Shown piece after piece: positions 15,858 through 24,878 of a stretch of DNA of 24,878 bases; positions within the stretch are counted from its first letter, which is position 1, and each line of letters opens with the position of its first letter. The translations under genes and the position numbers were made by a program. The stretch comes from Candidatus Gallibacteroides avistercoris (lineage in GTDB: Bacteria > Bacteroidota > Bacteroidia > Bacteroidales > CHK158-818): positions 1-24,878 of the forward strand of contig DVNA01000008.1 of NCBI GenBank assembly GCA_018714665.1. The letters run 5' to 3'. The notes beneath the pieces were generated by a model. The model did not search any database. It saw nothing but the letters and a program-made list of their open reading frames with translations, and was not told the DNA's origin.

Positions 15858-17706
15858 TGTATATCATCGTGTTTGAGTTAAACATCCGTTCTTCCAAATA
15901 TTTTCGTTCTACCGATATGGTATCGTTCAAATACTTCTCCATCATCAAACTGCCGATAGGGACTCCGTATGTGGCCCCAAAACCGGCATTCTCCACATAA
16001 ACCACAACGGCGATCTGGGGATTCTCTTTGGGCGCAAACCCCATAAATACCGAGTGATCCTTCCCGTGGGGATTCTGGGTTGTCCCGGTCTTTCCGCAAA
16101 CCTCCACGCCGGGAAATGCCGCCAACCGGCACGTACCTCCCAAAACGGCGTTCCGCATCCCCTCAACCACAATCTCATAGTTATGCCGCTGTACCATCGT
16201 ATGATGTTTCTCGGTATATTGGGCCGGGATAACCGTATCCTGTATCTCTTTTACCACATGGGGTATTATATAGTATCCTCGATTGGCAATCGTGGCAGCC
16301 AGATTACAGATCTGAACAGGTGTAGCCAGAATCTCTCCCTGCCCGATAGCGATGGAGATGATGTTCAACGCCCGCCAACGGGTTGTATGGAAAACCTTAT
16401 CGCTATAAAAATTCCCATTGGGGATAAACCCTCTCACCTCATTGGGTATATCTACTCCCAACTTATAACCGTATCCCATCGATTTCATATAATCGCGCCA
16501 CGTATTGAGGGCCGTTACAATATCGGGGTACTTGGTCCTGTTTTCCAGCATACTGCGCAGCCCGTAACAGAAATAGGCATTGCACGAGGTGGCAATGGCA
16601 GGAGCCAATGCCAGAGGAGAACTGTGCGAGTGGCAGCCTAAATGGAAATTTCCTACATTAAAGCCGCTGGCACAGGGATACAAGGTTTGTTCCGTTACGA
16701 TTTCCTCCTGTAAAAAAATCAACCCCTGCGCCGGTTTGAAGGTAGATCCGGGAGGATTGGCCATTGAAACGGTTCGGTCGAACAACGGTTTCTGCGGATC
16801 TTTGATCAGTGCCATATAATTATTTCCCCGCTGGCGCCCCACTAACAATGAGGGATCATACGTCGGGCTGGAAACCATCGCCAGAATCTCGCCCGTAGCC
16901 GGTTCTATGGCAACGATAGCGCCTTTCTTATTCTGCATCAACTGTTCGCCGTACATCTGCAAATCGACGTCGATACTCAATTTCAAATTCTTCCCCGATT
17001 GCGGCGGAATATCGTAACGGCCATCCTCGTAACGGCCTTTGATACGTCCGTGCGCATCACGCAACAAAATCTCCTTTCCTTTGATGCCCCGCAAGTATGT
17101 TTCGTACGATTTCTCTACGCCCAAATCGCCGATATTGTCGCCCCGTACGTAATAATCGTCCTTTTCTATCTCCCGTTGGGATACCTCGCGCAAATTACCC
17201 AATATATGAGGAGAGGTTGCAAACGCATATTGCCGCAGCATACGGTTCTGCGTATAGAATCCGGGAAACTTGTACAGCTTCTCCTGCAAGCGGCCGTAAT
17301 CCTTGGCCGAAAGCTGTGTCATGAAAGTCTGAGGGGTGTACGAAGAGTATCCGGGGTTTTTCCGCCGGTCTTTCATATTCACCACCCTGCGGTCAAACTC
17401 TTCCCGGGTAATGCCTAACGTTTGGCAAAAGTCGAGCGTATCGAATGGTTCCACCTCCCGCATGATGAGCATCACATCGTAGGCCGGCTGGTTATAGACC
17501 AGCAACTTACCGTTGCGGTCATAAATCAACCCGCGCGAAGGATACTGCGTCTTTTTCAGAAAAGCGTTGCTGTCGGCAAAAGATTTATAGTCGTTTTCCA
17601 TGACCTGCAACACAAACAGACGGATAACATAAATCAGAAACAGGACAACCACCATGCCTCCGATGACAAACCTGCGTCTGTTCAGTCCATATTCGTCATT
17701 TTTCAC
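15835..17706 (-). CDS. mrdA: Penicillin-binding protein 2 (class B elongation transpeptidase)
   Basis: The 623-residue protein has one membrane anchor (about 12-34), a pedestal domain with SRGLIYDRNGKLLVYN (57-72), and a transpeptidase domain. The three active-site motifs are intact: S321-T-F-K324 (S321 nucleophile), S374-C-N376 and K539-T-G541. It cross-links peptidoglycan in the periplasm during elongation and pairs with RodA. The start is a GTG at 17706, overlapping the mreD stop by 11 nt (AGTGAAAAATGA), a form of translational coupling; the following residues match family N-termini. Also called PBP2 or pbpA. Confidence 0.97.
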   Translation of the reverse strand: MKNDEYGLNRRRFVIGGMVVVLFLIYVIRLFVLQVMENDYKSFADSNAFLKKTQYPSRGLIYDRNGKLLVYNQPAYDVMLIMREVEPFDTLDFCQTLGITREEFDRRVVNMKDRRKNPGYSSYTPQTFMTQLSAKDYGRLQEKLYKFPGFYTQNRMLRQYAFATSPHILGNLREVSQREIEKDDYYVRGDNIGDLGVEKSYETYLRGIKGKEILLRDAHGRIKGRYEDGRYDIPPQSGKNLKLSIDVDLQMYGEQLMQNKKGAIVAIEPATGEILAMVSSPTYDPSLLVGRQRGNNYMALIKDPQKPLFDRTVSMANPPGSTFKPAQGLIFLQEEIVTEQTLYPCASGFNVGNFHLGCHSHSSPLALAPAIATSCNAYFCYGLRSMLENRTKYPDIVTALNTWRDYMKSMGYGYKLGVDIPNEVRGFIPNGNFYSDKVFHTTRWRALNIISIAIGQGEILATPVQICNLAATIANRGYYIIPHVVKEIQDTVIPAQYTEKHHTMVQRHNYEIVVEGMRNAVLGGTCRLAAFPGVEVCGKTGTTQNPHGKDHSVFMGFAPKENPQIAVVVYVENAGFGATYGVPIGSLMMEKYLNDTISVERKYLEERMFNSNTMIYSGIFARD

Positions 17707-18208
17707 TTTTACCCAGTTTTAAACTTTCAATACCGACAATCAATATAAAAGAGAGGAATGTACCCGAAACGATTTTCAGCAACAACGTCAGGTAATGGAA
17801 AATAGTAAAGGCTTCGATCGTATAAATCAGGATATTCTGAATGAATACCATGACCAAAGCGTATTTGAGAAACACACCCATTCCCAGCGAATGAGCCGAA
17901 GGGACGGCTACCGGCACATCCTCCCGCGAGACAAACACATTCAACATCGGTTGGCGTACGGCAGATGTTACCGTCGATGCCAACGCATTCATTCCCGGCG
18001 TATCGCAAAAGAGGTCTATTGTCAAACCCAGCAAAAAGCCTAATGTAACCACCCAGTTGGGCGACAACGATGCCGGCAACACCAAAATAAAATAGATATA
18101 GAGCAACGGTATGCCGTAACCCATCACGCTGATATGGTTCAAAACCATTACCTGCAACAGGACAAGCACGACAAACAGTACGATATACGAAATAATATCC
18201 TTGCTCAT
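17696..18208 (-). CDS. mreD: Rod-shape-determining protein MreD
   Basis: The 170-residue protein is hydrophobic throughout, with about five predicted membrane segments (for example 9-27, 32-48, 53-68, 107-130, 137-160). MreD is the inner-membrane partner of MreC in the elongasome. Sequence conservation of this family is low, so the call rests on size, topology and its place between mreC and the PBP2 gene. It starts 4 nt after the mreC stop and overlaps the PBP2 start by 11 nt. Confidence 0.88.
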   Translation of the reverse strand: MSKDIISYIVLFVVLVLLQVMVLNHISVMGYGIPLLYIYFILVLPASLSPNWVVTLGFLLGLTIDLFCDTPGMNALASTVTSAVRQPMLNVFVSREDVPVAVPSAHSLGMGVFLKYALVMVFIQNILIYTIEAFTIFHYLTLLLKIVSGTFLSFILIVGIESLKLGKSEK

Positions 18209-18212
18209 ACCT

Positions 18213-19049
18213 CTAATTTCTTTCTTCTATCTCCTTGCGTTCTTCCTGCCCGGGGCAATCAATCACCAGGACATCGTTCAACCGGTAAAAATCGGTCGAT
18301 AACTCTATTTTCAACGCATAGAAATTATCGTTCTTTTGTTTGGAATACTCCTTGATGGTTCCCACAAAAATACCTTCGGGAAAAACGGACGAGAATCCGC
18401 TGGTGATAATCGTATCGCCTATGGCAAAATCGACGTGCCGGGGCAACTCTTCCAATACCGCATACCGGGCATCCTGCCCATCCCACACCAAAGAACCGAA
18501 GTAGTCGCTGTACTTTACTTTGCAACTAAGCCTCCATTTGGGATTAAGTAAGGATATGACCCGGGAAAAATTTTTCCCGACTATATCCACCTTTCCTACT
18601 ACGCCATTCCGATCTATCACTCCCATTTCTGTCCTGATGCCGTCATCGCTACCCTTGTTGATGGTAATGTAATTGGCCGGCCGCATCACGCTGTTATTGA
18701 TCACCTGCGCTACCTGAAAATTATACCTCGACAGAGCTGTATCTTTGGATGCATACTCGGCCAACGTTTTGTAGTCGTCTGATTCCAATACTCTTTTAAG
18801 GCGGGCAACCTCCATTTCCAGGAATCCGTTCCGTTCCTGCAAATCCCGGTTTATCTGGCGTAATCCGAAATACCCCGTAATATTCCCCGACAACGAATAT
18901 ACCCAACCCGATACCTGATTGGCCGACGAAAAGAAAACACTCTGCTGGTAAGCGTTAAACCGGAAAAGAAGGACAGCGCTGACAATTACATAAAAAACAG
19001 TCAATATCCACACGCTGTGCTTTATTAAGAACGAAATCAGGTTACGCAT
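18213..19049 (-). CDS. mreC: Rod-shape-determining protein MreC
   Basis: The 278-residue protein has one N-terminal membrane helix (about 12-30), a coiled-coil stretch (about 60-95, RQINRDLQERNGFLEMEVARL in part) and a periplasmic beta domain with INKGSDDGIRTEMGVIDRNGVVGKV (in part; about 135-158), typical for MreC. It forms a periplasmic scaffold that activates PBP2-RodA. A 113-nt gap with a long hairpin separates it from mreB; mreD follows after 4 nt. Confidence 0.95.
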   Translation of the reverse strand: MRNLISFLIKHSVWILTVFYVIVSAVLLFRFNAYQQSVFFSSANQVSGWVYSLSGNITGYFGLRQINRDLQERNGFLEMEVARLKRVLESDDYKTLAEYASKDTALSRYNFQVAQVINNSVMRPANYITINKGSDDGIRTEMGVIDRNGVVGKVDIVGKNFSRVISLLNPKWRLSCKVKYSDYFGSLVWDGQDARYAVLEELPRHVDFAIGDTIITSGFSSVFPEGIFVGTIKEYSKQKNDNFYALKIELSTDFYRLNDVLVIDCPGQEERKEIEERN

Positions 19050-19097
19050 ATCGCAATAGAAACCGAGGGAATATACAAATTACTAAACAAAGCCAAC

Positions 19098-19139
19098 GAG
19101 TTGCAAAAAGGGGAAACATCTTTCCGCTTCTTGTAACTC
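19098..19139 (-). promoter_or_regulatory. Long hairpin in the mreB-mreC intergenic region
   Basis: Two 19-nt arms, 19098-19116 and 19121-19139, are inverted repeats matching at 16 of 19 positions (17 counting a G-U pair in the mRNA) around a 4-nt loop. In the mRNA the 5' arm reads GAGUUACAAGAAGCGGAAA. No U tract follows, so it is not a standard terminator. It sits 24 nt after the mreB stop, where it could protect the mreB 3' end, attenuate transcription or be a processing site that lets MreB exceed MreC. Confidence 0.6.
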
Positions 19140-19162
19140 GCCTCCTTTTCTGTTGAATCCGG

Positions 19163-20185
19163 TTATCGTATCAGGAAAGAGAACCGGGAAATATTTTTAA
19201 GGGCAATGCCTGTTCCTTTGGCAACGGCATGCAACGGATCTTCGGCAATATGGAAAGGGATTCCTATTTTGTCTGTCAGCCGTTTATCCAGGCCCCGCAA
19301 CAAGGCGCCGCCTCCGGCTAAATAGATACCGTTACGAACCACATCGGCATACAGTTCGGGAGGGGTCTGCTCCAAGGCACTCAGCACAGCAGCTTCTATC
19401 TTTGAAATAGACTTCTCGATGCAATGTGCCACCTCTTGATACGAAACCGGTACTTCCATCGGCAAAGCGGTCATCTGGTTGGGCCCGTGAACGATATAAT
19501 CTTCGGGGGCGTTATCCAGCTCGGTCAATGCCGACCCTACGTTTATTTTAATCAGTTCGGCCGTACGTTCACCCACTTTTACATTGTGTTGGCGACGCAT
19601 ATACTCCTGAATATCGGCAGTCAAGTCATCGCCTGCGATACGGATGGACTTGTTGGATACGATACCTCCCAGCGAGATAACGGCTATCTCGGTGGAACCG
19701 CCTCCTATATCCACAATCATGTTCCCTTCGGGTGCTTCTACATCCAACCCGATACCGATAGCTGCGGCCATGGGTTCGTAAATCATATATACGTCTCGAC
19801 CTCCGGCATGCTCCGACGAGTCGCGCACGGCACGAATTTCCACTTCGGTACTACCCGAGGGAATACATACTACCATCCGCAACGAGGGAGGTGCAAACCA
19901 CCGGCTTTTGGAACTTACCATCTTGACCATCCCGCGTATCATCTGTTCTGCGGCATAGAAATCGGCTATCACCCCGTCGCGCAACGGACGGATGGTCCGT
20001 ATATTTTCATGGGTCTTACCATGCATCTGACGTGCTTTTTCCCCGACGGCCAACAAACGGTCCGTTCGTTTATCCAAAGCTACCACCGAGGGTTCGTCCA
20101 CCACGATTTTATCGTTGTGGATGATAATCGTATTGGCCGTACCCAAATCGATTGCTATTTCTTGTGTAAAAGAGAATAATCCCAT
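19163..20185 (-). CDS. mreB: Rod-shape-determining actin homologue MreB
   Basis: The 340-residue cytoplasmic protein binds ATP and forms membrane-associated filaments that guide the elongasome. It starts with an amphipathic segment (MGLFSFTQE), then phosphate-1 motif DLGTANT (13-19), EPMAAAIG (137-144), phosphate-2 motif DIGGGSTE (159-166) and the adenosine motif AGGGALLRG near the C-terminus. Length is normal for MreB. purH ends 53 nt upstream; only a poor promoter match (GCTCTTTG at 20225-20218, minus) lies between, so mreB may be transcribed from the purH promoter. Confidence 0.97.
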   Translation of the reverse strand: MGLFSFTQEIAIDLGTANTIIIHNDKIVVDEPSVVALDKRTDRLLAVGEKARQMHGKTHENIRTIRPLRDGVIADFYAAEQMIRGMVKMVSSKSRWFAPPSLRMVVCIPSGSTEVEIRAVRDSSEHAGGRDVYMIYEPMAAAIGIGLDVEAPEGNMIVDIGGGSTEIAVISLGGIVSNKSIRIAGDDLTADIQEYMRRQHNVKVGERTAELIKINVGSALTELDNAPEDYIVHGPNQMTALPMEVPVSYQEVAHCIEKSISKIEAAVLSALEQTPPELYADVVRNGIYLAGGGALLRGLDKRLTDKIGIPFHIAEDPLHAVAKGTGIALKNISRFSFLIR

Positions 20186-20238
20186 CTGTTTTTACTTGTT
20201 TTTTCGACTCTTTTCTACAAAGAGCTGGGTTGTATGAA

Positions 20239-21762
<1,524 letters not shown>

Positions 21763-21788
21763 ATATATCGATTTAATGTTTTCTTGCG

Positions 21789-21796
21789 CAAAAATA
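21789..21796 (-). promoter_or_regulatory. -7 promoter element of purH
   Basis: TATTTTTG on the minus strand fits TAnnTTTG and lies 26 nt before the purH ATG. About 20 nt upstream is only GTTT, an imperfect -33 box. Confidence 0.5.
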
Positions 21797-22138
21797 CAAA
21801 ATATTGCGGTCTAAATAAACTGTTTGAGACAAAGATTTTAAAAAAAATTCCGACAGGCATTTCCCCTCTATAAAAAGTATTCAAAATACTGTTTATCAGA
21901 TATATATATTAAAAGAAAAATCTCGACAAACAATCCTATAACCGGATGTCTCATCAAAAGAAATTCACAAGAAAAGTTAATTCGCCGGATTTTGACAAAA
22001 ATCTTTTCCCGGACAAAAAATATCATCTTTCATTGGGGCCTCTTTTGAGTAAAAGATTGTTGACATATCTGCTAAGAATATTCTCCTCCCAACATATCTT
22101 TCTTTTGATTTTATCTTCCCAATAATCCAAAAATCTCG
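21797..22138. other. AT-rich divergent intergenic region between purH and the DUF4923 gene
   Basis: The full gap is 409 nt (21763-22171). Apart from the promoter elements listed at its two ends I see no gene, tRNA, known riboswitch or repeat. A 63-codon open frame on the minus strand (22168-21977) overlaps the DUF4923 promoter and has no recognisable features, so I do not call it. Confidence 0.6.
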
Positions 22139-22146
22139 TATCTTTG
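22139..22146 (+). promoter_or_regulatory. -7 promoter element of the DUF4923 gene
   Basis: TATCTTTG matches TAnnTTTG and lies 25 nt before the ATG at 22172. A convincing -33 box is not seen at the right distance. Confidence 0.6.
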
Positions 22147-22171
22147 CTATCAAACCAAACACATACATTCT

Positions 22172-22816
22172 ATGAAAAAATTAGTTATAACTTTCTTTGT
22201 TTTCGGATTATGCAGTTGGTATGCCCCATTTTCCGCATCTTCACAAATTTCCCTGAAAGATTTGTTCAGTTCCAGTTCGATAGAAGAGGCCGTAGGTTCC
22301 ATCCTTGGAGGGCAGTCGCTTACTGCCGAAGCGTTAAACGGCACGTGGAAATATTCCAAACCTGCCTGCGAATTTAAGAGCGACGATCTCTTGAAAAAGG
22401 CCGGAGGGGCGCTTGCCGCCAGCCAGATTGAAGATAAACTGGCAGAAATTTATACCAAAGTGGGCATAACGGAAGAGATGAAATATACGTTCAATGCCGC
22501 AGACAGCACCTTCACCATTACCTTGAAAGCCAATGCCACCAAAGGATTGGGAGGAAGTTTCCAGATTAATGCCGAAGAAAAGACGCTTACACTTTCGTTC
22601 GAGGCACTTAAACTGATTACATTGAGTTCGGTAGATGCCACGGCCTCTCTATCCGACAACAACCTGACGCTATTGTTCAATGCCGATAAAATCTTGGATG
22701 TGATACAAATCATCGCCTCAAACAGCAACAATACCACATTAAAGACTATCGGCCAGTTAGCGGAACAATACGACGGAATGTTATTGGGATTCGTACTGAC
22801 TAAACAGGAAGAATAG
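22172..22816 (+). CDS. Exported DUF4923-family protein (lipocalin-like), function unknown
   Basis: The 214-residue protein starts with a cleavable signal peptide (MKKLVITFFVFGLCSWYAPFSASSQ), so it is exported. LNGTWKYSKPACEFKSDDLL (about 53-72) and KAGGALAASQIEDKLAEIYTKVGI, followed by alternating beta strands (for example YTFNAADSTFTITLKANATKG, in part), match the DUF4923 family of Bacteroidales from memory; these are thought to have a lipocalin-like beta barrel. No catalytic residues can be named. It has its own promoter and ends only 7 nt from the stop of the oppositely oriented U32 gene. Confidence 0.8.
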   Translation: MKKLVITFFVFGLCSWYAPFSASSQISLKDLFSSSSIEEAVGSILGGQSLTAEALNGTWKYSKPACEFKSDDLLKKAGGALAASQIEDKLAEIYTKVGITEEMKYTFNAADSTFTITLKANATKGLGGSFQINAEEKTLTLSFEALKLITLSSVDATASLSDNNLTLLFNADKILDVIQIIASNSNNTTLKTIGQLAEQYDGMLLGFVLTKQEE

Positions 22817-22823
22817 CCCCAGG

Positions 22824-24653
22824 TTACAACCGATTATCATACACCTGCATTTCACAGTGCCGGCAATCGAACGACAAGCGCAGAGCGGTATTTTTTGCGT
22901 GTAGCGTCAACGGTTCTCGGCACTTTTTTTTCGATGAAGAGTGGGGACACATACCCAATGTGTATTTGACGCAATATTTGGTTATCATCAACGGGACATC
23001 TCCCGAAGGGGCACATTCAAATGCCGGGTCAATATGTTCTACCCCGTGCTTTTCATAAAACCGACGAGCCTGCCGGTTCGACACATTGCCCCGATAGGTG
23101 AGCTCTTTTCCCGGATATTCGCACTTTTCATCAGACACTGACGGTCTCAACGCCCGGCAATAGGACGCATCTCTCTGTTCTACAAGTTGATTTACCGCCC
23201 TACGGCGAAGGTCCGACCAAAGCGAAGAGGAGACAAACCAGTCTTGGGAAAGGCGGCAGGTAAATTGCCGAACCTCAAAAGGGGTATCGCCTATTTTGGA
23301 TAATTGCCGGATGATGTTTTCCCGTTGGGGGGTATGTGCCGCTTCCTTTTTCACATTCAATGCGACAGAAACGGAAAGTCCGGTCTCATCTGTCAAACAC
23401 AAGACAAAACCCTCGTCCGACTCCGACAAATCTATATCCAGACCGATGCGTCGTTCTGCCGACTTCTTACTCAATATTTTTTCAAATTCATGGTCGTAAT
23501 TACGGTAGAGCACCGTACCGGGAGAAAGCAGAACCTTCTCTGCCGGATAGACACGATTTCCTTCCGTTTTATTAACACGAAAACCAGCGAATACACCCTC
23601 TTTATTTACATAACATATCCCGTCGCCATTATTTAACGGGGATTTTCCCGAGACAGTGAAACTTTGCTGCGATACCTCCTTAACACGCCCTACCTCCTCG
23701 CCCTGGGACTTGGGAGTATTCCAAGAACAGAGCGAATCCTCCCTCCCTCCATGAATAAAATAGGTAGAAAAACCCCGGTTAAAACTTTTCCGGAGGTCTG
23801 GAAGAAAGAAAAAGTGGCTTTTTCCATCGGAGGAACGCCTATAACGGAAATCTTTTTGAAAAATCTCATCCAGCTTCTGTCGGTAGTAGGCCGTTACATT
23901 CTTTACGTAGCTCATCTCTTTCAAACGTCCCTCTATTTTAAGCGAAGAGACCCCTGCTTCTATCAGGGATGTTAATTCGCAGGAAAGATTCAGATCTTTC
24001 AGCGAGAGGATATGTTTATCTTTCAACAGGATATTCCCGTCGGCATCTTTCAGGGTATAAGGTAGCCGGCAATATTGGGCACATTCGCCCCGGTTGGCAC
24101 TCCGTCCACACATACGATGGCTCAAATAACACTGTCCGCTGTAACTGACGCACAAGGCACCATGTACAAAGACCTCCAAAGGGACGGTTGTAGCAGCAGC
24201 TATCTTCCGAATCTGCGCAACGGAAAGTTCCCGGGCCAGAACGACCTGAGAGAAACCCACAGATTCGAGAAACCGCACCTTTTCTACCGTCCGGTTGTCG
24301 GCCTGCGTGCTGGCGTGCAAGGCTATGGGGGGAATATCGAGTTCCAATATACCCATATCCTGTACGATCAAGGCATCTACTCCTATATTATATAAGGAGA
24401 AAATCAGGGAACGGACCTCGTCCAGTTCGTCGTCTTTCAGGATGGTATTCAAGGCAACATATACGCGGGCATTGAACCGGTGGGCATATTGTACCAACCG
24501 GGCAATATCCTCCACCCGGTTTCCGGCCGACGCACGGGCGCTGAACCGGGGTGCTCCGATGTAAACGGCATCGGCACCGTGCCGTATTGCCTCGACTCCG
24601 ATTTCTGCCGTCTTTGCGGGAGCCAACAACTCTATGTGACGAACCGCCTGCAT
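22824..24653 (-). CDS. U32 family peptidase-like protein (Fe-S tRNA/rRNA hydroxylation family)
   Basis: I start at the ATG at 24653 (610 residues), because HIELLAPAKTAEIGVEAIRHGADAVYIG is the usual N-terminus and metA ends 5 nt upstream; the frame is open further, to 24749, but that part overlaps metA. The U32 core (about 7-270) has the cysteine-rich signature GALCVSYSGQCYLSHRMCGR and GECAQYCRLPY (C168, C175, C182, C191, C195). In relatives such as RlhA, TrhP and UbiU, such cysteines bind an iron-sulfur cluster used for prephenate-dependent or oxygen-independent hydroxylation. The middle (about 300-450) is a U32-associated insert, and the C-terminal region carries more cysteines (KYCVKYTLGMC, FDCRHC). 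Although annotated as peptidases or collagenases, RNA modification is the better-supported role. Likely co-transcribed with metA. Confidence 0.9.
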   Translation of the reverse strand: MQAVRHIELLAPAKTAEIGVEAIRHGADAVYIGAPRFSARASAGNRVEDIARLVQYAHRFNARVYVALNTILKDDELDEVRSLIFSLYNIGVDALIVQDMGILELDIPPIALHASTQADNRTVEKVRFLESVGFSQVVLARELSVAQIRKIAAATTVPLEVFVHGALCVSYSGQCYLSHRMCGRSANRGECAQYCRLPYTLKDADGNILLKDKHILSLKDLNLSCELTSLIEAGVSSLKIEGRLKEMSYVKNVTAYYRQKLDEIFQKDFRYRRSSDGKSHFFFLPDLRKSFNRGFSTYFIHGGREDSLCSWNTPKSQGEEVGRVKEVSQQSFTVSGKSPLNNGDGICYVNKEGVFAGFRVNKTEGNRVYPAEKVLLSPGTVLYRNYDHEFEKILSKKSAERRIGLDIDLSESDEGFVLCLTDETGLSVSVALNVKKEAAHTPQRENIIRQLSKIGDTPFEVRQFTCRLSQDWFVSSSLWSDLRRRAVNQLVEQRDASYCRALRPSVSDEKCEYPGKELTYRGNVSNRQARRFYEKHGVEHIDPAFECAPSGDVPLMITKYCVKYTLGMCPHSSSKKKCREPLTLHAKNTALRLSFDCRHCEMQVYDNRL

Positions 24654-24658
24654 ACCTG

Positions 24659-24878
24659 CTATTTTATATCGCGAATGTCGTAAGGGGTTTCTTGATAGAC
24701 AAAATAATTCAACCAGTTGGAAAACAGTAAATTGGCATGAGCACGCCAACGTACTACCGGAGGCAGTTCGGGATTGTTGTCGCGGTAATAGTTTTTGGGA
24801 ATGGCAATATCCAGGCCCTTACCTTTATCTCTTTTGTATTCGGTATCAAGGGTATAGGGAGAATATTCGGAATGTCCG
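24659..24878 (-). CDS. metA: Homoserine O-acyltransferase MetA, C-terminal part only
   Basis: The frame is open from the window edge to the TAG at 24661-24659 (72 residues). It reads GHSEYSPYTLDTEYKRD, then AIPKNYYRDNNPELPPVVRW, then HANLLFSNWLNYFVYQETPYD, which is the C-terminus of MetA. The GHSEY histidine and glutamate correspond to the active-site H235 and E237 of the E. coli enzyme. MetA acylates homoserine, the first committed step of methionine synthesis; whether it uses acetyl-CoA or succinyl-CoA depends on residues outside the window. The gene ends 5 nt before the U32 start, so the two form an operon. The 5' part lies beyond the window. Confidence 0.93.
   Translation of the reverse strand, partial: GHSEYSPYTLDTEYKRDKGKGLDIAIPKNYYRDNNPELPPVVRWRAHANLLFSNWLNYFVYQETPYDIRDIK

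Noticed and set aside
21977..22168. 63-codon minus-strand frame upstream of the DUF4923 gene
   Set aside because: It covers the DUF4923 promoter, lacks a promoter of its own and shows no domain or signal.

Overview
The window is chromosomal DNA of a Bacteroidales gut-type bacterium. The signs are TTTG / TAnnTTTG promoters in front of several genes, almost no Shine-Dalgarno sequences, a secreted GH31 enzyme, a DUF4923 protein, a lipoprotein M49 peptidase, and the purH-mreB-mreC-mreD-PBP2-rodA order that is conserved in this order of bacteria. Genus cannot be fixed from the sequence; a Parabacteroides/Barnesiella-like organism is a guess.

Layout. (1) Positions 1-4412 look accessory: the 5' two thirds of a secreted GH31 alpha-glycosidase (minus strand, cut by the window start), a short inverted-repeat element, a frameshifted and truncated IS982-like transposase fragment, and a secreted S41-type peptidase closed by a strong terminator. 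Codon use here ends in A/T more often than in the genes that follow. (2) 4545-5999 is a second S41 peptidase, a lipoprotein with a PDZ domain. (3) 6143-8374 is pyruvate formate-lyase (pflB) with its own promoter and terminator. (4) 8467-8697 holds a promoter unit present in three tandem copies, directly in front of an apparent operon: pflA (activase), a lipoprotein dipeptidyl-peptidase III and an AlkD-like HEAT-repeat protein, with 9-nt gaps. (5) fur-like regulator and purA form a second two-gene operon with its own promoter. (6) purA and the minus-strand rodA converge on a 396-bp gap that holds the purA terminator and 2.4 copies of a 107-bp palindrome-rich tandem repeat. (7) 14403-21762 (minus) is purH-mreB-mreC-mreD-PBP2-rodA: the last steps of IMP synthesis followed by the rod/elongasome genes, with overlaps or 4-nt gaps from mreC onward and a long mRNA hairpin between mreB and mreC. 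(8) 22172-22816 is a DUF4923 protein, converging with only 7 nt on a metA - U32 peptidase operon (minus), whose metA is cut by the window end.

The genes are mostly housekeeping: anaerobic pyruvate cleavage, purine synthesis, cell elongation and methionine synthesis. I did not find a clearly new multi-gene system. The most unusual items are non-coding: the triplicated promoter-plus-dyad unit before pflA, with the last copy so close to the start codon that its transcript should be leaderless; the 107-bp repeat between purA and rodA; and the mreB/mreC hairpin.
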